A stretch of DNA of 64,000 nt from Ostrinia nubilalis (taxonomy: Eukaryota > Arthropoda > Insecta > Lepidoptera > Crambidae). Under the pieces are notes generated by a model. It worked only from the letters and a program-made list of their open reading frames with translations. It was not told where the DNA came from and made no database searches. The stretch spans positions 4,757,001-4,821,000 of the forward strand of contig NC_087106.1 in assembly GCF_963855985.1 (NCBI RefSeq), read 5' to 3'. This document shows, in pieces, positions 14,305 to 23,800 of the stretch. The translations under genes were made by a program, and so were the position numbers. The first letter of the stretch is position 1. Each line of letters begins with the position of its first letter.

Positions 14305-14432
14305 CTGTCTCGCGGGTCGATCCACGTCGTTTTTCTACTGTTGTGATCGATGAAATACAGTTTTCCGTCAAAGTCCCTCGCGTAATCCCATCCGTCGGGC
14401 AAGGGTATCTCACCGTTTCGTCTCCTTGGCAT
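14305..14432 (-). CDS. kibra: Kibra/WWC first coding exon, WW domain 1
   Basis: Kibra is a cytoplasmic, membrane-associated scaffold that acts with Merlin and Expanded upstream of Hippo/Warts to restrain growth. Read on the minus strand, the exon starts with ATG at 14432 and encodes 42 residues plus two bases before a GTAAGT donor at 14304-14299. The protein begins [15 protein letters not shown] and continues with [17 protein letters not shown], a nearly complete WW domain with the two signature tryptophans at residues 15 and 37 and the DFDGK and IDH stretches typical of kibra WW1. An in-frame TGA six bases upstream of the ATG fixes the start. The second WW domain, C2 and aPKC-binding regions must lie on later exons to the left, outside the window. 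Another two-WW protein is possible but fits less well. Confidence 0.85.
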
Positions 14433-14560
14433 ATTTCACTGATTAAATCCATTCAAACGAATAACGAAACACACTCGCGAACTAGCTACACGGCCATGTT
14501 GAATACCTCATTACGAGGAGTGACGTCACGCGGGATCGGCCAATGGCGGCGAAGGGCCCC
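14433..14560 (-). promoter_or_regulatory. Putative kibra 5' leader and promoter
   Basis: Just upstream of the kibra start lies a GC-rich stretch with a perfect TGACGTCA (CRE/ATF type) at 14521-14528 and a CCAAT box at 14540-14544, within about 115 bases of the ATG. GC-rich sequence continues to about 14690. This is consistent with a TATA-less promoter, but the transcription start is not visible. Role inferred from position and motifs only. Confidence 0.4.
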
Positions 14561-15342
14561 CACGATGGAATGCGGCGCGTACGCGAGCGCGAACACAGAG
14601 TGCTTTCGTACGTCACTTGTCCGACAGCGAAGTTACACGCGACCGCTCCACGCGACCCCTCGTCGCTTACTGAGCCGCGCCGACTCGCCGCCACGTTATC
14701 ACAGCTCATGATAATGTTCCAACACCTACTGTCTAAATGCATTCCTCAGGCTAATGTTTACATTATACACAGAGGGCACACACGACGGTGGTTCACCAGA
14801 ACCGAATCACTAACTGATGCTTCAACTATGCGAACTCGGAAAGCGCGAAACGAACTGGCAATGTGAGCAAAAAGTAGGTAGTTATGCTTACCCATTCAAT
14901 CTATTTACGATTCAGGCGTGTACATAGCTATACGTAGACGTGTACAGAGCGCATTCCACAGCGTATGTACAGACGTAGGTACATACAAATTGCAGACAGA
15001 TAGTTCGTCGCCGCGATACGTAAGTAGGTACATTTATCTCATTGAACTCGCTACTTAGTAACCCAATATTGCTAATAAATCAAATGCAAAGAATAATGAT
15101 GCAGACATGTTTGTTATTTTATAACTTTTGAAATTATCAAGGTGTTGGTTAGAATGTATTTTACACCTCTGATATTATTGTAGAGCCAAACGATTTGACC
15201 CTGAACAGATGGTTTGACAGCAACAGGTACCTACTTGCGTATATTTTATTGGCTTGCCTTTTACGTAGGTACGTATCTACCTGCTTACTTTCTGGATTAC
15301 TGAATGAATTGAGAAAAAACAAGGGTAAACGTTTTAACAGGT
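14561..15342. other. Intergenic stretch between kibra and FAM114A, left part
   Basis: The first 130 bases continue the GC-rich flank of kibra; the rest is AT-rich with repeated short GTAGGTAC/TACCTAC strings. No gene, RNA or complete repeat element was recognised. Confidence 0.4.
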
Positions 15343-15558
15343 AGAGTTTGTGATTTTGTGGGGTTTTGTCGGATCATTTTCTCAAAAACGAAAGGAGTTT
15401 GATTTCGATATTGTTTAAAAATTACATCTAAACAGTTCTATGGTACTACTAGAGTTTGTGATTTTGTGGGGTTTTGTCGGATCATTTTCTCAAAAACGAA
15501 AGGAGTTTGATTTCGATATTGTTTAAAAATTACATCTAAACAGTTCTATGGTACTACT
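15343..15558. repeat. Two tandem copies of a 108 bp unit
   Basis: The unit beginning AGAGTTTGTGATTTTGTGGG at 15343 is repeated at 15451, and both copies end GGTACTACT. I see no base differences between the copies, which suggests a recent duplication or an assembly duplication. No coding content. Confidence 0.9.
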
Positions 15559-16076
15559 AACTACCTTCATACTTTGTAAAATAGGATCAATAGAATAGGG
15601 TAGAAATACTGCTGATACAAACTGATTGATATTCGAAAAAATATAAGAGAAAAGGTAGAGCGCTATTTTCTCAAGAATAACAAATACTTCATACATGTAA
15701 ATGACTCCAAAAGTAAACCGATTGCTTTCAATAAGAATTATCTAGAGGATTTTGAAGACTGAAGCATTTTATGGACCTATGTATGACTCTACAATGAGCG
15801 TAAACAACTTTAGACGCGAACTCGTCAAAGCTGTCTAGAGGACTTTGGAAAAAGGATCGTCAGATGGATTTGTCAGCAACATAAATGTATCAAACAGCAC
15901 GAAACTCCATTGATTTGGGTGATTCATTAATACAAGGGAAATAATCATCACATCAACTAAATGTCATGATATGGGATTTGCCTCTGCTAAGTAGTGCTAA
16001 GGCTAAAAATATACGAATAATCTAAGTATTACTGGACTATTCCCTCCTCTTATTCCCTGTATTTCCTGTGTAGCCA

Positions 16077-16217
16077 GGTCTATTCCAATTTGATCACCTA
16101 GATTTGATCACCAAGGTGCAGATCAAAGTGGACTCGAGGCGAGAGGCAACACTTTGGTGTCCTTTCATCACCCATGGATAAAATCACCTGGTCTAGGTGA
16201 ACTAAGTAGAATAGACC
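16077..16217. mobile_element. Short hAT-like MITE, 8 bp target duplication
   Basis: The element begins GGTCTATTCC and ends in the inverse (AATAGACC). It is flanked on both sides by TGTAGCCA, an 8-base direct duplication as made by hAT transposases. Repeated GATCACC motifs fill it. It looks like a shorter relative of the copy at 16273-16537. No coding capacity. Confidence 0.8.
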
Positions 16218-16272
16218 TGTAGCCAGGATCTCCCCAACCCGTCTGGCCAGCGTGGGAAGTAGGTAAATTAGA
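16218..16272 (-). repeat. Fragment of a dispersed retroelement tail
   Basis: The string CCCAACCCGTCTGGCCAGCG is close to the reverse complement of text at 60880-60910 and is related to 26130-26160, so this is one copy of an interspersed repeat. It appears to have been the target into which the flanking MITE inserted. The parent family is not identified with certainty. Confidence 0.5.
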
Positions 16273-16537
16273 GGTCTATTCCACTTTGATCACCTGGCTT
16301 TGATCACCCAGGTGATCAAAGTGGACTTCAAGCGACAATTTAATGTCCTTTGATCACCCATGGATAACATGACCTGGGTGATCAAAGTGAACTCCAGATT
16401 AATTAATGTTAATTAAATTCCACTTTGATCACCCAGGTCATCTTATCCATGGGTGATCAAAGGACACCAAATTGTCGCCTGAAGTCCACTTTGATCACCT
16501 GGGTGATCACAGCCAGGTGATCAAAGTGGAATAGACC
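16273..16537. mobile_element. hAT-like MITE, second and longer copy
   Basis: The termini GGTCTATTCCACTTTGATCA and its inverse enclose 265 bases. The flanks are AAATTAGA and AAATTAAA, an 8-base duplication with one mismatch. The interior is a nested palindrome: CACTTTGATCACC and its complement recur several times, so the whole element can fold on itself more than once. No open frame. Confidence 0.8.
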
Positions 16538-17662
16538 AAATTAAAGAGTTGTGTTCCTGCAGTGGAGACCGAAATCTGATGATGATGATAAATTCTGTAG
16601 GAATACCTACGTATGACTATAGGTACCTACCCCGGTTTATGGATTCAATTCAGAAACCACCCGATATTCTAGGAGGGACCAATGACCATTCGTAAGAAAT
16701 CATACTGGAATACAGAAAAGCTTTTTAGTCGTAATTTTCTGGACTGACCTAATAAATTCTGAGAATGACGAAACTACGGCATATCACCCTAACATTACAT
16801 GATCGGGTCGCGGTCGGGTCGGGGCCCTCCTTTTCACTAACCTCGCCAAGCATTTTGCCACATTTATAATGCATACAGCCGATTAATGGAATAATTCCCT
16901 GTTTACGTATACGCACTTTTGCCATTTTAAAACTTACCTACCTACCTACTTACCTATGAAAATTATAGTTAACCTACATCCTATTACCTGACTTACCTAC
17001 TCATACACTTATTTTTTTTATAAGAACTTAGGTACTGAATAATAATATTATTCTACTTAAATTACTAGGTAAGTAGGTAGGTACCTACCTACCATCTACC
17101 TACCTACAAAATTTCATACTAAAACTTACTTACCCCATAAAAGTTTCACGATAACACTAAATTTTTGTTTAGGAATAACAAAATCACAAAGAATGCCAAT
17201 AAAACAAAACCATTACACATTGTTTTTAATTTTAAAATTGCAAGAAAACATAATTTTTCTTTTGTTTTTGTTGTCCAGTTTCAAAGCAGTAAAAAAACGT
17301 TTGATAGTCAAACACATGCGCAGAGTTTGTTATGTCTTAAGATTCCCATTATTATTTTCGATTTTTATAATAGACTATGTAAAGTGTTAAAACTATGCAG
17401 TAAGTAGTAATATTCCCTCAAGATTTTTAATTTACTTAGAAAATACTGTAAATAATATTTTAATTTAATGAATCTTGATAGATTTTACATAGATTCGAAC
17501 GATCCCCGTAAACTACGTCAGTTTGACATTTGCTGTCATGATCGTTGGCTGGCGATAGCTGACTTGTCACAACATACGTGTTTTACAAAAGTCGTAAAAT
17601 TATTTGTAATCTTACAAAATTCCTTAAATTTCGCAAGTAAGCCATCCTGATAGAGTACTAGA
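16538..17662. other. FAM114A upstream region
   Basis: At 16552-16593 there is a LINE-like tail (CCTGCAGTGGAGACC followed by GATGATGATGATA). At 16928-16954 and 17067-17106 there are CCTA/GTAG-rich simple repeats, the second with both orientations adjacent. The rest is AT-rich. The last 150 bases before the ATG at 17663 presumably contain the FAM114A 5' leader; no TATA box is obvious. Confidence 0.4.
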
Positions 17663-17836
17663 ATGCCATCGAGTGACAGCGAAGATTTTGAGAGTGCTGA
17701 CGAAGGCCAGACACATATGGAAAGAAAGGAAAGAAAAAAACGTTTATCTTCATCAAATTATAGCGACAACGCATTAGAATCGGACTTGGGGCCTAAGGAA
17801 ACGTCGAGCAAAGGTGGCATCGTCGAGAAACCTAAG
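17663..17836 (+). CDS. FAM114A coding exon 1
   Basis: It encodes residues 1-58 (begins MPSSDSEDFESADEG), rich in acidic and serine residues, then the basic KERKKR. It ends CCTAAG followed by GTAAGT, phase 0. The frame runs on past the donor to 18022, but that tail is intron sequence reaching into a Helitron. Confidence 0.9.
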
Positions 17837-20800
17837 GTAAGTGGTATAAAAAATGTTTTAAACATTGGTGTGGTTACACCATATTTACATAATTTACTTG
17901 CAGTATGTTTGTCTTTACTTGAGTCAATCAGTCCTACAGTATCACTAGTTTGTTTCCTCCTATTACAAGCTAAAGTAACTTGGCATTTACTACATGATTT
18001 AACTCAATTATTCTTCAACTAGCGGCCGCCCGCGACTTCATACGCGTGGATCCCGTTTTACCCCCTTCATCTATCTTACGCGGTTTAGATTTTTTCACTC
18101 AAATGTTTTTTCCCGCTAACTCCCGTTCCCGTGGGAATTTTGCAATATCCTGTTGTAACTAAGCTTTAAGTTTACTAAGGTACCTGCATGCCAAATTTCA
18201 AGCGTCTAACATAAGTGGTTTAGATTTTTCATACAAAAGGATTTTCCAGCGAATTCCCGTTCCTGTGAACCAAATTTCAAGCATCTAACTTAAGCGGTTT
18301 ATATTTTTCATACAAAACGATTTTCCCACTAATTCCCGTTCCCGTGGGAATTTCGGGAATTCCTTGTTGTAACTAAGCTTTAAGTTTATTAAGATTTAAG
18401 AAGACCTACATGTCAAATTTCAAGCGTCTCGCTTAAGCGGTTTAGATTTTTCATACAAAGGGATTTTCCCACGAATTCCCGTTCCCGTGGGAATTCCTAA
18501 GTATACTATAACCTGCCCAGGAGTATGAAGAATAATTGTACCAAGTTTCGTTAAAATCCGTCGAGTAGTTTTTGTTTCTATAAGGAACATACAGACGGAC
18601 AGACAGACAGACAAAAATTTTACTGATTGCATTTTTGGCATCAGTATCGATCACTAATCACCCCCTGATAGTTATTTTGAAAGTATATTTCATGTACAGA
18701 ATTGACCTCTCTACAGATTTATTATAAGTATAGATAGGTGGAAAACAGTTGTCCAATTAAGCACAACTAAATCTCTCTTTCTTACAATATTCTTTATCTG
18801 TTTTCAGGAAGAAACAAAAGACGGCTGGGATGATTTTGACATAGATAACAATGAACTAGACGATAATGTTAGCAAAACAGCTGTTTCTAAAAAAGAAAAT
18901 GAACCTAAAGCTAAAGAAAGCACAAAATCACAGGACACAGGCTGGGACGACTTTGGTGATTGGGGGCAGGATGATTTTACCAGCAATGAACACAAAAAGG
19001 TGATAAAAATAATTATTAAGCTGTTTTAAACATCACAAATGTTAATCCATTATTGGCTGTAAGAACTATAAAATTACCTGTTTGTATTATTATTAATATT
19101 ATAAAGAGATGTGGTTTTCTGAATAAAGAAAAGTAAAGTAAATTAATTAATCAACATTATGACAAAAAATAATATTTTTAACACTTCTATTTGGATTTTT
19201 AACTATGTATTACTCTACCTACAATCTGTCCGCAATTATATCTAGTTTTCTTCAAATTGTTTTACAATCTTTTCTATAATATTTTACTCCATCTGGCTAA
19301 AGCCATGCCATACCCAAATGGTGACTTAACACTTCCTTGTATACATACAGTAGAATCACGATTATCCGGATCAATTAAAACCAGGGGTGTTCTGGATAAT
19401 CGGAAATCCGGATAATCAATTTCAAAGTAAAATCAAACAATAATTAACTTTTTACAATAGAAAAGGTTTTCAATACATCATTTTAGAGTCCAAAAATCTA
19501 AATTATAGACCATTGGCTATTGACCATTGCGCCTTCGGTTTTTATGGGTCCAGACCCGGAATCGGTAATTAGAAACTGAAAAATGAGTCTGGATAATGGG
19601 ATATCCAGATAATCGAAGTCCGGATAATCGAGATTTTACTGTACAATTTACTTCACAACCTGTATACAATAAAATAGGTACTTAACTGCTATCCTCAAAC
19701 AATCACCAAACTTGTCCTCAGACCGAACCAACAAAACCAGTTCAGCAGGAACCCGATGCCAAGATCAAGGAAGTCACCGAGAGGCTCGCATCGGCTAGCA
19801 CTAAGAGCAACAGCTGGGGCTGGGGCTGGGGTGTAGACTCGCTGCTCAGTACCGCCACTGCTGGTATCACAACGCTGACTAATCAAGTTTCACAGGTAAA
19901 TATTGTATTTGATCATTTATATTTACCAAATCTAGTTATGTGACATTACAGTGTTTCATGTTTAAAAAACAGAAACAAGACAAATTATAATAGGTACTTG
20001 TACGCGCAGTGCGCTTACAACCTTTTTTCACCCCGCGCCGGACGTCACTATCGCCAATGCCTCCAAACAGGAAGTAAAGAACATCACTAGCGCCGTCGTC
20101 CGGCCATCTTTACCTTGAGATCGAATCCTCGAGCGCGTAGCTCGTATATTTTCTACATTTTACCATTGTAAACGCAGCATATGAAGATTAAACTAATCCT
20201 TATGTAAAAAAGGACTCTTATTTGAAATCCTGAACAATACTATTATAGGCCCCTTTTGACTGTGCCAAAAAGGACACCTGTTCAGTATATCCCACCAAGT
20301 GTGTGGCTAAACACTTATTTAATAGCAGAAAATGGCTACAAGATTTTTCATTATCAATATAATTGTTTATGTTTCATAACTTCATTTCATGATATGCTTG
20401 TTAGTATCACCAGAGTAAATACAAATGAGTAGGTCATCTTCATAGAAACGCCCGAACGCGGTTTGTATGTGAGCGCGCCAATACGTATGCGGCGCGCACG
20501 CACACACTGACAAAATTTAGCGTTGACTATTACTTTTTCTGTGGCGTTGATTAGCGGTGAGTTGCCCCGAATTTTGTCAGTGTGTGCGTGCGCGCCGCAT
20601 ACGTATTGGCGCGCGCTCACATACTAACCACGCTCGGTGCGTTTCTATGAAGATGACCTACTCATTTGTATTTACTCTGGTATCACCCACCATTATCTGT
20701 ACTCTAATTTTAAAAGTAAGGGAGCTCACAGACTTACGACAGTTTATCGGCTTATGATGTCGCTGATGATCGCCGACGATAGATATTCAAATTAGACGAC

Positions 20801-23800
20801 CGTCGCCGACGCATCCGAATACCGCCGATGGTCGCCGACAGTCGCCAATGTATCGCGACTCCCGAAGACGTGCAGTCAGAGAGTGTCAACATGTCACGAC
20901 AGTGAAAGGAGTAAGTCGAAGACTGTGGCCGACAGTCGCTTACAGTCGCTCACAGTCACCTACCACGATCACAAGCAGTTGCCGACATAATGTCGCTCGT
21001 CAGTGAGCTCTCTAAGTCATTTTATTGAAGTTATCAGTTTTAATTTACTTTAAAATAAAAAAAAAATACTAATGTTCCAGGGAATAACAACAGTCCTAGA
21101 AACAGGCATCGGTGCACCAGACCCTGAAGAACTGGCTAGAAAGAACATGAGAGAGGCTGAGGCGGCCAATAAAACTGATCAAACCACACCAGGTGAAGTC
21201 CAAGAGAAGGCTGAAACGCCTGCATCGAGCGAAGCTGCATTCCCATTTGGCAGTCTCTTCTCTGGTGTTACCAAGTTTGTTGAAACCACAGGTAAGTGTA
21301 CAAAATTTTTTATTACAAGTAGGTAGTTTTTTCTTGAGAAAAATTAGGTTTAATAATATAAGGTCTAAACATGCTCCTATCAAGTATTATAATTCTAATA
21401 ATACTTGATAGACCCCTGTTTTTGACTGCAAAGTCAAATAATTTTGTGATCACATAATCTAAGTCAGTTTCTGTTTTAAATCAATGATTTCTTTTTGAAC
21501 ATAATTGGAATGAATGCATTAAACCATGGGTCAGAAGACATAGTAAGGGCTGCCCTTAAACCATGGGTCAGAAGACATAGTAAGAGTCACGGGAGTGTAC
21601 TTTTAGATGTAGGCAGCGCAGGACCGGTTATTGTGTAAGTCATTGAGGTCTTTGTCCTGCAGTGGACGTCATTTGGCTGAAACAAACGATACCAAACTAT
21701 AGATACTTTTGTATCAGAGTTAATTTTACAATTTCAGGTACAAAAGTAATAGCCGGAGGTCTTGACACTTTAGAAACGATCGGCAAGAAGACAATGGAAG
21801 TGTTACAAGATGGGGACCCAGGGTTAGCCAAGAAGAGAGCCATGCTTGGTCTGGACTCTGGTGATAAGCCCGTGCTCTCCCAGATCCTGAGAGAGGCCAA
21901 GGCTAAAGCGGAGGAGGAGGATAAAGTGAGGGAGGAGAAGAGAGAGGCGAAGGAAGTCCATTATGAGCGGCTGTTTGATGACTTTGAAGGTTAGTAGTTT
22001 TTTGTGAAGGTAATTTTCATATCTGGGAAATTTTATACAGCGCCATCTAGTCAAGTTTAGGCAACAAATATTTACTCATAAGATGTAGAAAAAACGTAAT
22101 GCCAAAACATTAGCTATATTCAATCTTAAAAGGTTTGTGATAATGCTGAGAGTAAATCTGCATTTATTTGTATTGTAGCCAACTAGTAATCAAAAACGAA
22201 TTGAAATCAGACAGATGATTGGATTATTGTTTCATGGAAACAGCAGTATAGAAAATTAAAAAAAAATATATTGTCTTGTAAACTGATTTAAGTTATTAAA
22301 ATACAAGTGCTTTTGAATTTCAAAAATTAAGCAATATGATACGCAAGTTGAATAGAATAGAATAAACTTTACATCAGTAAAGTAACTGTGATCACACAGT
22401 AAGCACAAATTATAAACAATAACAACACAAAACGAATATAGAAAATAGTGGGCCACTGCTTCAATAAGCTCAGCATTTATCAAAGAAGCTGGTCTTCCGC
22501 GAGAGCCCTTGTTGTGGCTTCGCGCATCCCTTCGGAAAGACATAGAAACTATCCAATAACTACTGCTGGTCCTTGTATTTTTTTTTGTGTGCATTAGTAG
22601 GCTATTTCAATGTACAGTCGCGGAATGAAAAGGTTCGTCACCTTAGTGTCGGTTTTCGCTTGCACTAGGTACTTTATGAGTCAAACCTGCCAACATAACC
22701 GTGCAAGAAACAGTGCTGCTAACATTTAAATAAATATGATGTTTGCTAACGAATAAGGTTTTTCTTGTTTATTTTTCAATCCCATCAGTGCAATGCAATG
22801 ATGACATTGACCAATAATAAATTGTCAATAGTTTTTTTTATTTAATAGAAATAATAATGGCAGGTTGAACCAACAAGAAGGTTTTACGGCCGAATACTGA
22901 AACGCTACTCAAATCTTTCACTCAGCTGACGGGCTCCTAAATTTAAGTATCCTTCAATTTTAAATGGTATTCTCAAACGCCACTCAACGGATTTGAAGCC
23001 GTGATCAGCTAAGCAGCTCTCAAATGTTTACATAATGGCAACATTTACCAAAAAAAGTATGTTTTCATTTACACAAATGATAACTTTGCGTTTTTTATCC
23101 ATTACACGCAGCATCGTTTGTTTATGTATTGTCTTTTATGGAAATATACTCAATCAACTTAACATAGAACAGTTTATTTTTAGTTTCTATTATACAGTGT
23201 GTCCGGGCATGTAGTGATCAAACTTTATGGGCCAAATCTAGGGACAATTTTATCGATGAAAATACTTCAAATTTGGGGCTTGACCCATTTCTCGCAAAAT
23301 TACGAGGATTTAAGTTTTTAATTTTTAGTTTTCACCTCTTCCTTCAAAAACAAGTGAAAGCGTGGGTAGCTTAACACTAATAAGCAAAAATTTTATATCA
23401 TGCGATAGCCAATAAAATTATCTATTAGCAGAAGTAGAAAACAGATACAAGTTTCATACATTTTAAGGGAGTAAGAATTGATTTAATTAGAAAAAAACAT
23501 GACTTTTTTCACTTCTTTTTCAGTTATTTTTCAACACAAGAAAAACCAGGTCGTTAAGGTATGTTTTATTTGCATTGTATTATTAGTATTTGAGCTATTC
23601 TACAAAACGAATGTAAATTTATTAGTCTACGTCTATTAGTTTCGACATAATTGTTGAACAGAGATACCCCTTCCCAGCGGTTTCCATAGTAATCGGAATA
23701 GGTTGTGTGATTCTTTCAGGCAGTGCATTTTCGCATGTCGCGTGCGCTATGGAAACCGCTGGGAGGGGGTATCTTTGTTCAACAATTACGTCGAAACTAA

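Noticed and set aside
13880..14353. 157-codon plus-strand frame across the kibra exon
   Set aside because: It is a shadow on the strand opposite the kibra WW exon and a GC-richer flank; the minus-strand reading has a domain, start and donor.
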